Counted from the stretch's first letter, positions 8,785 to 20,519 are shown. The stretch is DNA of 64,000 nucleotides from Sphingopyxis panaciterrae (GCF_011762125.1 NZ_JAASQN010000001.1:372001-436000), one strand, 5' to 3'. Numbers and translations are program-made. Notes: generated from the letters alone by a model not told the origin.

Positions 8785-11082
8785 TCAATCGCCCAGGTCG
8801 ACGCCGTGCGCGCTGGCCCAGGCCTGATATTGCCCGCGCGGGTCGGGCGCGGGCTGCGCGAGGATGGCGGGCATCGCTGCACGCAGCGCGCCGAGGTCGA
8901 GCGAGCGGATCATCGCCTTGACCGGGCCGACCCCCGCGGGGGTGATCGACAATCGCTCGATCCCGACGCCCAGCAACGCCATCGCCTCGAGCGGGCGTCC
9001 GCCCATCTCGCCGCATACGCCAAGCGCTACCTTGCTGCCCGCCACGATCTTCACGACGCGCGACAGGTAACGCATCACCGTCGGCGACAGCCAGTCGTAG
9101 CGTTCGGCCAGCCGGGGGTGCGCGCGGTCGGCGGCGAACAGGAACTGGGTCAGGTCGTTGGTGCCGATCGACAGGAAATCGAGGTGCGGCAGCATCAGGT
9201 CGAGCGTCTCGACCAGTCCCGGGACTTCGAGCATCGCGCCATAGCGGATCGCGACCGGCAATTTCTTGTTATGGCTCGCCAGCCAGGCGCGCTGACCGAC
9301 GAACAGCGCGCGCGCCGCTTCATATTCCCAGGGTTCGGACACCATCGGGAACATCACGTTCAGCGTCCGCCCGGCGGCAGCCTCCATCAGCGCGCGCGCC
9401 TGCACCTTCAGCAGCCCTTCGCGTTCGAGGGCAAGGCGCAGCGCGCGCCAGCCCATCGCCGGATTTTCCTCCTGCGCGGTGTCGCCGGCATTCATATAGG
9501 GCAGCGCCTTGTCGCCGCCGATGTCGACGGTGCGAAAGATCACCGGCCGGTCGCCCGCGGCGTCGAGCACGTCGCGATACAGCCGTTGCTGGCGGTCGCG
9601 GGAAGGGAGCGTCGCCGACACGAGGAACTGGAACTCGGTGCGGAACAGCCCGATCCCGCGCGCGCCGGTCAGGTCGAGCGCCGCGACATCCTCACGCAGC
9701 CCGGCGTTGATCATCAGCTCGATCGGCACGCCATCCCTGGTTACCGCGGGCATGTCGCGCAGCGTCGCAAGGTTCGCGCGGCGCTTTTGCGAGATTTCGA
9801 GCTTGGCGTCGAACGCGTCGAGTATCGCCTGCGTCGGGCGGACCTGCACCGTGCCCGCGCCGGCGTCGATCAGCAGCAGGTCGCCTTCGCGGATCGAGGT
9901 ACGCACGTCGCGGACGCGGCCAAGGACCGGCACCCCCATCGCGCGCGCGACGATGATGACATGCGCAGTCAACGACCCTTCCTCGAGCACCACCCCCTTC
10001 AGGCGGCGGCGGTCATATTCGAGCAGTTCGGCGGGGCCGAGATTGCGCGCGATCAGGATCGAGTCATGGCGCAGGCCCATCTGCGCCGCGGTCCCCATCT
10101 GGCCCGACACGATCCGGATCAGCCGGTTCGACAGGTCTTCCAGGTCGTGCATGCGGTCGCGCAGCAACGCGTCGTCGATCTGGCGCATCCGCATCCGGGT
10201 GCGCTGCTGCACCCGCTCGATCGCCGCCTCGGCGGTCAGGCCGCTGTCGATCGCCTCGTTGATCCGGCGCGACCAGCCTTCGTCATAGGCGAACATCTTG
10301 TAGGTCTCGAGCACCTCTTCATGCTCGCCGCCGACGCCGAATTCGGCCTGGCTCGTCATGCGGTCGATCTGTTCGCGCATCTTGTCGAACGCGGCATAGA
10401 CGCGGTGGCGTTCGGCCTCGATATCGTCGGCGACCGTATGCTCGATCGTGATCCGCGGCTGGTGGAAAACCGCGATGCCCTGGCCCATGCCGTCGACCAG
10501 TTTCTGGCCGCTCAGCCGCTGCGCCGACTGATCGGTCGCCGCCGCGTCGATCCGCGCCGCGGTGTCGACCAGATCGGCGTTGGCGATGAGTTCGGACAGC
10601 ACCATCGCGACGGTCTGCAGCGTTTCGATCTCGATATCGGCGTAACGGCGCGGGTCGCTATGCTGGACCGACAACACACCGACCGCGCGCTCGCGGCGGA
10701 TGATCGGCACGCCGGCAAAGCTGTGGAACAATTCTTCGCCCGTTTCGGGACGATAGGAAAAGTCGGGATGCGCCGCCGCTTCGTCGAGGTTCAGCGTTTC
10801 GATCTGGTCGGCGATCGTGCCGACGAGCCCTTCGCCGAGCGCCAGCCGGGTGACGTGCACCGCCTCCTGCTTCAGCCCGCGCGTCGCATAGAGTTCGAGC
10901 GAACCGTCGCGCAGCAGATAGATCGAACAGACCTCGCTATCGAGGCATTCGCCGATGATACCGACGACCTGGTTGAGCTTGCTCTGCGCATTGGTGCGCG
11001 CCGCCATCACTTCGTGCAGCCGGGTCAGGATCGTGCGCGCTGACTGGGCGGCGGTGGAGGGCGGGGGTGGGGCATTGGTCAT
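8785..11082 (-). CDS. ptsP: PtsP: GAF-domain enzyme I of the nitrogen PTS
   Basis: The 765-residue protein has an N-terminal GAF domain (~20-170) and then a full PEP-protein phosphotransferase. The phosphorylated histidine lies in GSLTAHVIIVARAMGVP (H374) and PEP-binding signatures follow (GIGLFRTEFQF, LSIGTNDLTQF, CGEMGGRP). EI-Ntr takes phosphate from PEP and passes it to NPr and EIIA-Ntr, a regulatory relay sensing glutamine and 2-oxoglutarate through GAF. I chose the start at 11082 (MTNAPPP); the preceding codons are low-complexity and lack a ribosome site. In many alphaproteobacteria ptsP follows lysC, but here lysC lies ~37 kb away. Confidence 0.97.
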   Translation of the reverse strand: MTNAPPPPSTAAQSARTILTRLHEVMAARTNAQSKLNQVVGIIGECLDSEVCSIYLLRDGSLELYATRGLKQEAVHVTRLALGEGLVGTIADQIETLNLDEAAAHPDFSYRPETGEELFHSFAGVPIIRRERAVGVLSVQHSDPRRYADIEIETLQTVAMVLSELIANADLVDTAARIDAAATDQSAQRLSGQKLVDGMGQGIAVFHQPRITIEHTVADDIEAERHRVYAAFDKMREQIDRMTSQAEFGVGGEHEEVLETYKMFAYDEGWSRRINEAIDSGLTAEAAIERVQQRTRMRMRQIDDALLRDRMHDLEDLSNRLIRIVSGQMGTAAQMGLRHDSILIARNLGPAELLEYDRRRLKGVVLEEGSLTAHVIIVARAMGVPVLGRVRDVRTSIREGDLLLIDAGAGTVQVRPTQAILDAFDAKLEISQKRRANLATLRDMPAVTRDGVPIELMINAGLREDVAALDLTGARGIGLFRTEFQFLVSATLPSRDRQQRLYRDVLDAAGDRPVIFRTVDIGGDKALPYMNAGDTAQEENPAMGWRALRLALEREGLLKVQARALMEAAAGRTLNVMFPMVSEPWEYEAARALFVGQRAWLASHNKKLPVAIRYGAMLEVPGLVETLDLMLPHLDFLSIGTNDLTQFLFAADRAHPRLAERYDWLSPTVMRYLSRVVKIVAGSKVALGVCGEMGGRPLEAMALLGVGIERLSITPAGVGPVKAMIRSLDLGALRAAMPAILAQPAPDPRGQYQAWASAHGVDLGD

Positions 11083-11173
11083 TGACCCCCTGCTAACAGA
11101 AGCAGGGGGTGAACGCCAAGGCCGCACGCAATTTTCGTATGCGGTGCCTTGCGCCGGCGCGGGGCGTCGGGCC

Positions 11174-11917
11174 CTAGCCGCTGGTCGGCGGGGTGGCGGG
11201 CGGGCCGACGGTGACCGACGTGTCGACCGGGACCGTCGTGGTCAGCGGCGCCGGGGCGCTCGTGATCGGCGGCGGCGGCGCATATTTGGCGTCCCATGCG
11301 ACGACATCGGCCTGATATTTCGCATAGGCTTCATAGAAATCGAGAAAGGGCTGGTCGAGCCGGGCGAGATGCGCGGGGGCCTGTTCGACGACCTGCGCGG
11401 TCGGGGTCGACGACACGATCTGCGCGATCTCGTTCGCGCGCACGCAGAATTGGCGCTGTGCCGGCGGCTGGGCGAAATAGTTGAACAACTGCGTCGACAG
11501 GCGGTCGCGCGGGGCAATGCCGTTGTTGCCATTTTCCTTGCCGAGCTGGGTGATCACCGCCTTTTCGGTCGATTTGATCACCTTCGCATGCGCTTTGATG
11601 ATGTTGTTGTACGACGAAACCAGCGTCGCTTCCTCAAGCCCGCGGCAGCCGATCGCGGCGACGTTGAGCGCGATCTTCATCTGCCAGAAGGCGCGGTCGC
11701 CGGTCATATTGCTGTTCGCGGTGACGAAGCGGCCGTCGATCCCGCGCCCGGGCAGGATCTGGGTGAGCGCGGCGCTGCCCGGGGGCATCGGACGCGGCGG
11801 CACGATAATGACGACCGGTGGCGGCGGCGGCGGGGGCGGCGGGGGGGGGGGCGGCTTCGTACAGCCGGCGACACCCGCCAAAAGCCCCGCCATGATGATC
11901 TTACGCGACAAATTCAT
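11174..11917 (-). CDS. Proline-rich lipoprotein, unknown function
   Basis: The 247-residue protein begins with a lipoprotein signal: MNLSRK, a hydrophobic stretch, and the lipobox VAGC at about residues 17-20. Thirteen consecutive prolines follow almost at once, probably a rigid spacer from the membrane. The globular part has two cysteines (in IGCRGLEE and QFCVRAN) and ends in a Pro/Thr-rich tail. GGGGAG before the ATG supports the start at 11917. The proline tract contains an 11-base homopolymer (11841-11851), so slippage could switch the gene off. I do not recognise the family. Confidence 0.85.
   Translation of the reverse strand: MNLSRKIIMAGLLAGVAGCTKPPPPPPPPPPPPPVVIIVPPRPMPPGSAALTQILPGRGIDGRFVTANSNMTGDRAFWQMKIALNVAAIGCRGLEEATLVSSYNNIIKAHAKVIKSTEKAVITQLGKENGNNGIAPRDRLSTQLFNYFAQPPAQRQFCVRANEIAQIVSSTPTAQVVEQAPAHLARLDQPFLDFYEAYAKYQADVVAWDAKYAPPPPITSAPAPLTTTVPVDTSVTVGPPATPPTSG
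11841..11851. repeat. Homopolymer of 11 G (C on coding strand) inside the lipoprotein gene
   Basis: Eleven G in a row on the plus strand lie in the Pro13 tract just after the lipobox. Gain or loss of one base would frameshift the protein at about residue 25. Poly-C tracts of this length are known contingency sites in other bacteria. Confidence 0.8.
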
Positions 11918-11949
11918 GATACTCTCCCCAGCCGCAACAGCATGCGGCG

Positions 11950-12954
11950 TCAACCCCGAGCGTGCAAGGCCGCCTCGGCCTGTTGCACCAAAGCTGCGAT
12001 AATATCGGCAACGCTTTCTTCCTGGGTTACCATACCCACAGATTGCCCTGCCATTAACGAGCCGTTTTCGACGTCGCCGTCGATCACCGCGCGGCGCAGC
12101 GCACCGGCCCAATAATGTTCGATCTCGAGCTGGGCCTCCATCATGTCGACCTCGCCGCGATCAAGGCGGCCCGCCACTTCGCGCTGCTTGACGGTGAACG
12201 CTTCGGTCCCCGCATTTTTGAGCGCGCGCACGGGAATGACGGGCAGGCGCGGGTCGATCTGTACGCTTGCAATCGCTTCGCGTGCGGAGGCGCGCAGGAA
12301 GGCTTTCTTGAAATTGGGGTGCGCGATGCTTTCGGTCGCGCAGACGAAGCGGGTGCCAAGCTGGACGCCCGAAGCGCCCATTTCCAGATAGGCGGCGATC
12401 GCTTCGCCGCGGCCGATGCCGCCGGCGACGAAGATCGGGACGTCCTCCGCGAGCGAGGGCAGGATTTCCTGCGCCAGCACGCTGGTCGACACCGGGCCGA
12501 TATGGCCGCCGGCCTCCATGCCCTCGATTATCAGCGCGTCGACGCCCGACCGCACGAGTTTTTTGGCGAGCGCGAGCGTCGGCGCGAAGCAGATGACCTT
12601 TGCACCCGACGCCTTGATCGCCTCGAGGCTGCCCTTGGGTGGCAGTCCGCCCGCGAGCACGACATGGCCGACACCATGCTTCGCGCACACGTCGATCAGG
12701 TCGAACAATTGCGGGTGCATCGTGATCAGATTGACCCCGAAATTGCGCGTCGCCAGCGCTTTGGTCGCTGCAATCTCGGCGTCGAGAAGCTCGGGCGTCA
12801 TCGCCCCGCACGCGATGACCCCGAAACCGCCGGCGTTGCTGATCGCGCTGACGAGGCTGCGTTCGGAAACCCAGCTCATCGCGCCGCACAGGATGGCGAA
12901 GTCGCTGCCGAGAAGCTCGGTTCCGCGCGCCATCAGATCGTTAATTTTGCTCAT
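11950..12954 (-). CDS. Nitronate monooxygenase / FabK-type FMN protein
   Basis: The 334-residue TIM-barrel protein has the FMN-binding features of the NMO/FabK family: LCGAMSWVSERSLVSAISNAGGFG at the start, EGMEAGGHIGP in the middle, and VPIFVAGGIGRGEAIAAYL with GVQLGTRF as phosphate-binding loops. Members oxidise nitronates or reduce enoyl-ACP; the sequence alone does not separate these. The start at 12954 (MSKIND) gives the usual length. The lipoprotein gene lies 32 bases downstream, so a two-gene transcript is possible. Confidence 0.92.
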   Translation of the reverse strand: MSKINDLMARGTELLGSDFAILCGAMSWVSERSLVSAISNAGGFGVIACGAMTPELLDAEIAATKALATRNFGVNLITMHPQLFDLIDVCAKHGVGHVVLAGGLPPKGSLEAIKASGAKVICFAPTLALAKKLVRSGVDALIIEGMEAGGHIGPVSTSVLAQEILPSLAEDVPIFVAGGIGRGEAIAAYLEMGASGVQLGTRFVCATESIAHPNFKKAFLRASAREAIASVQIDPRLPVIPVRALKNAGTEAFTVKQREVAGRLDRGEVDMMEAQLEIEHYWAGALRRAVIDGDVENGSLMAGQSVGMVTQEESVADIIAALVQQAEAALHARG

Positions 12955-13143
12955 TGAAAGTGCCTTTGCCAGCACTGGGACTCGCGCGCAATCCCCGCTG
13001 TTATCGAGGCCTTCCCCCGCCATACGGCGGACTCGGCTTGGCGCTCCAACCCAACCTTTCGGCGCAGAAAGCAAATCAATCATTGTCTACTAAAAAACTT
13101 GATATAGGTTGCGCGCCGACTCAAAAACGAAGGGAAGGACAAG

Positions 13144-13314
13144 ATGACCCATCCGAAAACCGAAGCGGAAAGCGAGCGCGAAGCCACGCCGCGCGCGGTG
13201 CAGACCGTGCTCGATGCGCTGGAAAAGCTGCGCTTTGGTGCGATCCAGCTGACCGTCCACGAAGGCCGCCTGGTGCAGGTCGATGTGACCGAACGGCACC
13301 GCTATCCCAACTGA
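13144..13314 (+). CDS. YezD-like small protein (DUF2292)
   Basis: This 56-residue ORF starts at an ATG behind GGGAAGGA. The body VLDALEKLRFGAIQLTVHEGRLVQVDVTERHR matches the YezD pattern of an (I/L)RFGxIQ strand and an RLVQxxxTE strand. YezD-like proteins are often found with sulfur-acquisition genes, and the gene precedes a TonB receptor by 102 bases. A role in uptake of a sulfur compound is inference. The ~60 bases before it (13083-13143) are AT-rich and likely hold the promoter, but I cannot fix the boxes. Confidence 0.8.
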   Translation: MTHPKTEAESEREATPRAVQTVLDALEKLRFGAIQLTVHEGRLVQVDVTERHRYPN

Positions 13315-13416
13315 CTTACCGGCTCTCGAACGGGCCTCTTGCTTCATTTCACGTCGCAGACCGGACCGCCGGATGGGGCGATTTTCGCGCAACATTAAAA
13401 AACAGGGGAAATCACC

Positions 13417-15951
13417 ATGACCGCAAAATATCCGTCAATCCGTCGCCGCGCGCACGTGTCTTCGCTGACGCTATCGCTGCTGCTCGCGTTCGGCGCCACG
13501 CCAGCCGCGGCTGAAGAGACCGCAGACAATGCCGGGGACGGCGCCGTCGCCGTGACCGCCGCCGGAACGGCCGACGCCGCCGCGCAGGTCGACGATGACG
13601 TCAGCCGCGGTGACGTGATCATCGTCACCGCCCGCCGCCGCCAGGAAACCGCACAGGAAGTGCCGGTCGCCATCTCGGTCATCAGGGGCGATTCGATCGA
13701 GGCCACCGGCAATTTCAACGTCGTGAAGCTCCAGCAGCTCGCGCCGACCTTGCAGGTCTATACGTCGAATCCGCGCAACACCTCGGTCAACATTCGCGGC
13801 CTTGGCGTGCCCTTCGGCCTCACCAGCGACGGCTTCGAACAGGGCGTCGGCATCTATGTTGACGACGTCTATAATTCGCGCGTCGCCGCCGCGACCTTCG
13901 ACTTCCTCGATGTCGATCAGGTCGAAGTCCTGCGCGGTCCGCAGGGCACGCTGTACGGTAAGAACACGACCGCGGGCGCGATCAACATCACGACCAACCA
14001 ACCGACCTTCGATTTCGAGGGCCGCGCCGAAGTCAGCGTCGGCAACCTCAATTACCGTCAGGCCAAGGCGGCGATCTCCGGCCCGCTCACTGACAAGATC
14101 GCCGCGCGCATCGCGATCGCCGCGACCAGCCGGCGCGGCACGCTCTACAACACGGTCAGCGACCGCTGGATCAACGAACAGGATAATCTGGGGCTGCGCG
14201 GCCAGCTTTTGTTCAAACCCAATGAAGATCTCAGCATCACCCTGTCGGGCGATTACAGCCGGCAAAATCCCGAAGGCTATGGCACCACCTATGTCCGCGT
14301 CGGCAAGACCCAGCGCGCGCCCGGCCGTCAATATGATGCGCTGGTCGCGGCGGTCAACGCCGCCAACCCCGGCCGCAATTACGCGGTGCCGAGCACCAAT
14401 CCCTATGACCGGCTGACCGACCTCGACGCCAGCCTCAACGCCGGGAACAAGATCGGCGGCGTTTCGGCGCGCGTGAACTGGGATGTCGGTCCCGGTACCT
14501 TTACCTCGATCACTGCCTGGCGCTTCTGGGACTGGAAGCCCGAGAATGACCGCGACTTCACCGGTCTCTCGATCGTTTCGAAATCGCAGAATCCGTCGCA
14601 GCAGGATCAGTATAGCCAGGAATTCCGCTACAATTACGAAAGCGACAAGCTCGACTTCGTCGTCGGCCTGTTCGGTTTCAAACAGCGGATCGATACCCAG
14701 GGCACCGAGCAGCAGGGCGCCGACGCCAGCAAATGGAGCCTGACCGGCGCGCTCGCCAACGATCCCGGCGTCCTCGAAGGCCTGACCGCCACCAACACGC
14801 AATACCTCAAGAGCACCAGCGCGGCGCTGTTCGGCCAGCTGAGCTGGAAGGTGACCGACGCGCTGACCATCCAGCCGGGTGTGCGTGTCAACTATGACAA
14901 GAAATCGGGTTTTTATCAGCGTGTCGTGACCAATGGCGATGGCCAGGTCATCAATTGCACCCCGGCACCGAACACCACCCTTCCCGCCGTGCTTGCCGCG
15001 CAGTGCGGCGTCTATCAGCCGCAGGTCAGCGCGCCTTCGGACAGCGCCTGGAACTTCACCTACGACTTCAACGTGAACTACAAGGTCGCGCCGGATATCC
15101 TGGCTTATGCGACCTATGCCAAGAGCTTCAAGACGCTCGGCATCAACCAGAATGGCCTGCCGCTCAACGCCGACAACACGGTCAATTATGACGCCAGCAC
15201 GGTAAAGCCTGAATCGATCAACCATTTCGAAGTGGGGCTGAAGACCCAGTTCTTCGACCGCCGGGCGACCTTCAACCTGTCGGCGTTCCGCACCGAGATC
15301 AAGAATTTCCAGGCGACGGTAAACGGCGGCCAGTTCGGCACGGTGCGCGGTTATCTCGCCAATGCGGAAAAGGTCCGGTCGCAGGGTATCGAGGCGGATC
15401 TCAAAATCGTCGCGAGCGACCGGTTCACCGCCTATGCGAACGGCGCTTACACCGACGCAAAATACAAGAAGTTCGTCAATGCCCCGTGCCCGCCCGAACT
15501 GTCGGGCGGTACGCTTCAGCCGAAAGATCAGCCCGCTGATTATTCGAATGCGGGCATTCCGAACACCGCCAGCCCGCGGCAATGCGATATTTCGGGCCAG
15601 CGCCTGCCCGGCGTGTCGAAATGGGCCTTCTCCTATGGCGCCGAGACCAATGTCCCGGTCACGCTGCTGGCGAAGGAAGGGCAGGTCTATCTGGGCGTCG
15701 ACGGCAATTACCGGTCGAACTGGAATTCGAACGCCTCGCCGTCGATCTATACCAACGTCAAGGGCTATGCGCTGACCAACTTCCGCGTCGGTTTCCGCGC
15801 CGAAGGCTTCGACGTCTTCGGCTGGGTCCGCAATGCCTTCGACGTGAACTATGTCGAACTGCTGCAGGTGGCGCCCGGCAACACCGGCCTGATCGCCGGC
15901 ACGGTCGGCGATCCGCGGACCTGGGGCGGGACGGTGAAGTTCAGCTTCTGA
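13417..15951 (+). CDS. TonB-dependent outer membrane receptor
   Basis: The 844-residue protein has a signal peptide ending near AAAEE (residue ~32), a TonB box (DVIIVTARRR), a plug domain with VNIRGLG, VEVLRGPQGTLYGKNTTAGAIN, and a long beta-barrel ending in GGTVKFSF. It lacks an STN domain and so is a plain transporter rather than a signalling one. VEVLRGPQGTLYG with NTTAGAIN is typical of the large sphingomonad receptor family. The substrate is unknown; the YezD-like gene just upstream suggests a sulfur-containing compound. Confidence 0.95.
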   Translation: MTAKYPSIRRRAHVSSLTLSLLLAFGATPAAAEETADNAGDGAVAVTAAGTADAAAQVDDDVSRGDVIIVTARRRQETAQEVPVAISVIRGDSIEATGNFNVVKLQQLAPTLQVYTSNPRNTSVNIRGLGVPFGLTSDGFEQGVGIYVDDVYNSRVAAATFDFLDVDQVEVLRGPQGTLYGKNTTAGAINITTNQPTFDFEGRAEVSVGNLNYRQAKAAISGPLTDKIAARIAIAATSRRGTLYNTVSDRWINEQDNLGLRGQLLFKPNEDLSITLSGDYSRQNPEGYGTTYVRVGKTQRAPGRQYDALVAAVNAANPGRNYAVPSTNPYDRLTDLDASLNAGNKIGGVSARVNWDVGPGTFTSITAWRFWDWKPENDRDFTGLSIVSKSQNPSQQDQYSQEFRYNYESDKLDFVVGLFGFKQRIDTQGTEQQGADASKWSLTGALANDPGVLEGLTATNTQYLKSTSAALFGQLSWKVTDALTIQPGVRVNYDKKSGFYQRVVTNGDGQVINCTPAPNTTLPAVLAAQCGVYQPQVSAPSDSAWNFTYDFNVNYKVAPDILAYATYAKSFKTLGINQNGLPLNADNTVNYDASTVKPESINHFEVGLKTQFFDRRATFNLSAFRTEIKNFQATVNGGQFGTVRGYLANAEKVRSQGIEADLKIVASDRFTAYANGAYTDAKYKKFVNAPCPPELSGGTLQPKDQPADYSNAGIPNTASPRQCDISGQRLPGVSKWAFSYGAETNVPVTLLAKEGQVYLGVDGNYRSNWNSNASPSIYTNVKGYALTNFRVGFRAEGFDVFGWVRNAFDVNYVELLQVAPGNTGLIAGTVGDPRTWGGTVKFSF

Positions 15952-15957
15952 AGCGGT

Positions 15958-15977
15958 GCCCCGGCGAAAGCCGGGGC
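15958..15977 (+). terminator. Hairpin after the TonB receptor gene
   Basis: GCCCCGGC-GAAA-GCCGGGGC forms a perfect 8-bp stem with a GNRA tetraloop seven bases after the TonB receptor stop. It lacks a U-tract, so it is better read as an mRNA-stabilising 3' hairpin than a complete terminator. Confidence 0.5.
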
Positions 15978-16024
15978 GTCGGTGCGGATATGGCGGTGGC
16001 GGTCATTCCCGTCATCGTCAAAAG

Positions 16025-16053
16025 AAAAGGGCCGCCCGCAAGGGCGGCCCTTT
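16025..16053. terminator. Bidirectional intrinsic terminator
   Basis: GGGCCGCCC (16029-16037), loop GCAA, GGGCGGCCC (16042-16050), with AAAA before and TTT after. The T/A tracts let it end plus-strand transcription from the TonB receptor and minus-strand transcription from the small Gln-rich ORF that ends at 16071. Confidence 0.8.
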
Positions 16054-16070
16054 CTCATGCAGCGCCTGTA

Positions 16071-16226
16071 TCAGCGCTGCTGCGGGTTCTGGCGGCCCTG
16101 ATCGGGACGCTGTTCGCTGCCCGGCTGGCGGTTCTGGCCACCCTGCTGCTGTTGCTGGCGGCGCTGCTCTTCATCGCGATCCGCCTGCGGGTTTTTCTGG
16201 TTCTGCTGGTTGGGGTTGTTAGCCAC
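16071..16226 (-). CDS. Small Gln/Asn-rich protein, 51 aa
   Basis: This ORF starts at a GTG preceded by AAGGAG with a 6-base spacer, and ends 18 bases before a terminator on its own strand. The product is hydrophilic with no Cys, Trp or hydrophobic core: about a third of the residues are Gln, with many Arg, Asn and Pro (e.g. ANNPNQQNQKNPQADR, RRQQQQQGG). This suggests an intrinsically disordered, possibly stress-related protein. No family is recognised. The good ribosome site, stop and terminator argue for a real gene. Confidence 0.62.
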   Translation of the reverse strand: MANNPNQQNQKNPQADRDEEQRRQQQQQGGQNRQPGSEQRPDQGRQNPQQR

Positions 16227-18768
<2,542 letters not shown>

Positions 18769-18835
18769 TCTTCGGCCGCCGCTGCCCGCGCATCATGCCG
18801 CGGGGGCAGCGGCGCCGCACAAGACGACGGGTCGC

Positions 18836-18881
18836 GGGCCCGCCCCCGGGGACATGGGCCTGGGGGCGGGTCCTTGTTTTT
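18836..18881 (+). terminator. katG terminator
   Basis: A 12-bp GC stem (GGGCCCGCCCCC with GGGGGCGGGTCC) is followed by TTGTTTTT. A second hairpin without T-tract (GCCGCTGCCC with GGGCAGCGGC) lies at 18778-18813. Together they separate katG from the convergent MFS gene ending at 18885. Confidence 0.8.
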
Positions 18882-18884
18882 GGA

Positions 18885-20519
18885 TCAATGCGCGTCCGCC
18901 GGCGCCGGCCCGCCGATCGGCGGCGGCTTGCAGAAAGGCACCATGACCAGCGCCGCCAGGAACAGATAGGCCATCAGGCGGAACACATCGTCGAACGCCA
19001 GCGTCAGCGCTTCGCGCCCGACGATCCGGCCCAGCATGCCCTCCGCCATCTGCTGCGCCAGCGCGGGGTCGGACACGGTGCGCCCGATATGCTGCGCCAG
19101 CCCCGCCGCCGCCTCGTTCGCGGCGTCGGCCGAGCGGCCGAGCGCTTCCGACAACCGCAGCATATGGAGGCGCAGGTTGTCGCCGAGCCAGGTGTTGACG
19201 AGCGCGATGCCGATCGCGCCGCCGAGGTTGCGCATCAGGTTGAACAGCCCCGAGGCGTAACGCAATTCGGGTCCCTCGAAATTGCCCAGCGCCAGCCCGA
19301 CCGACGGCACGATGCACAGCATGATCGCGAAACTACGCACGACCTGCGGCCAGAACAAGGCGGCAAAGCCCCATTCGGGGGTCATGAAGCTGAACATCCA
19401 CAGGCCGACCGCGAACAGGCTGAGCCCGAAGGTGATGACGATGCGCTGGTCGACCTTTTGCGACAGCGCTGCGGCGATCGGCACCCCCAAGAGCTGCGCG
19501 AGGCCCGAGACGAACACCGTCGTGCCGATTTCGGCGGCATTATAACCCTGCACCCGGCCAAGGAAGATCGGCACCAGATAGGTGCTGGCATAAAGGCCGA
19601 AGCCGATCACCAGGTTGAACACGCAGGCAAAGACAAAGGTCGGTTTGCGGAACGGCGTCAGCTTGACGATCGGTCCCTCCGATCGAAACGAGCGTTCGAG
19701 GAACAGCCCGAAGGCGACGAACGACAGCCAGGCGCCGATTGCGATTTCGGGCTCGCTGAACCAGTCGTGCTTCGGCCCTTCCTCGAGCACGAATTCGAGC
19801 CCGGCGAGGAACACCGCCATCGACGCCAGATGCACCCAGTCGATGCGCCGCAGCATCGGCAGGTTCGGCCGGTCGATCCGCACCAGCGCGAGGACCGCGA
19901 ACGTCACTATCGCGCCGGGCAAGACGTTGATGAAAAAGACCCAGCGCCAGCCCATCGCATCGGTGATCCAGCCGCCGACCGTCGGGCCCAATGTCGGCGC
20001 GAGCACCGACACCATGCCGAGGATGGCGGGGATCATCGCGCGCTGCTTGCCCTCGAACAGCATATAGCCGGTCGCGAACACGGTGGGGATCATCGCGCCG
20101 CCGACGAAACCCTGCACGGCGCGGAACAGAATCATCGATTCGATGCTCCACGCGAGCCCGCAGAATATGCTCGCGATCGTGAACAGCGCCGCCGACGCCG
20201 CGAACAGCCAGCGCGTCGACAGCGCCTGCGCAAGGAAGGCCGAAAAGGGGATCATCACCAGCTCGGCCATCAGATAGGCGGTCTGCACCCAGCTGATCTC
20301 GTCGGGGCCGGCGCTGAGCCCCGCCTGCACCTCGTTCAGCGATGCGGCGACGATCTGGATATCGATCAGCGCCATGAACTGGCCGAACGCCATCACCGCA
20401 AAGATCAGATATTTCCGGGCATCGGGCATCGCCGCCGGGTCGAACGGCGCGCCGTCGTCGGGTGAGGCGGGCGAGGCGGGGGCGGCGCTGGCGCCGGGAG
20501 AAAGCGGAATGGAGGCCAT
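18885..20519 (-). CDS. DHA2-family MFS drug exporter (EmrB-like)
   Basis: The 544-residue protein has about 14 hydrophobic segments, the DHA2 count. Motifs fit EmrB: the LIDIQIVAASL first-helix region, motif A-like stretch near LSTRWLFAASA, and GPTVGGWITD in helix 5 (motif C type). It would export hydrophobic toxic compounds by proton antiport. Its fusion-protein partner (21578) lies on the opposite strand of the same divergon rather than in the same operon. The first 30 residues are Ala/Pro/Ser-rich and cytoplasmic. The shared palindrome at 20546 probably controls both arms. Confidence 0.93.
   Translation of the reverse strand: MASIPLSPGASAAPASPASPDDGAPFDPAAMPDARKYLIFAVMAFGQFMALIDIQIVAASLNEVQAGLSAGPDEISWVQTAYLMAELVMIPFSAFLAQALSTRWLFAASAALFTIASIFCGLAWSIESMILFRAVQGFVGGAMIPTVFATGYMLFEGKQRAMIPAILGMVSVLAPTLGPTVGGWITDAMGWRWVFFINVLPGAIVTFAVLALVRIDRPNLPMLRRIDWVHLASMAVFLAGLEFVLEEGPKHDWFSEPEIAIGAWLSFVAFGLFLERSFRSEGPIVKLTPFRKPTFVFACVFNLVIGFGLYASTYLVPIFLGRVQGYNAAEIGTTVFVSGLAQLLGVPIAAALSQKVDQRIVITFGLSLFAVGLWMFSFMTPEWGFAALFWPQVVRSFAIMLCIVPSVGLALGNFEGPELRYASGLFNLMRNLGGAIGIALVNTWLGDNLRLHMLRLSEALGRSADAANEAAAGLAQHIGRTVSDPALAQQMAEGMLGRIVGREALTLAFDDVFRLMAYLFLAALVMVPFCKPPPIGGPAPADAH

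Noticed and set aside
8680..11043. 787-codon open frame antisense to ptsP, and similar long antisense frames over katG, the MurF fusion and gltB
   Set aside because: They mirror strongly coding sense frames in GC-rich DNA, are Arg/His/Asp-rich without domains, and have no expression signals.
13083..13110. A named sulfur-regulator box before the YezD-like gene
   Set aside because: The stretch is AT-rich, but no clear symmetry or consensus -10/-35 pair with normal spacing could be fixed.
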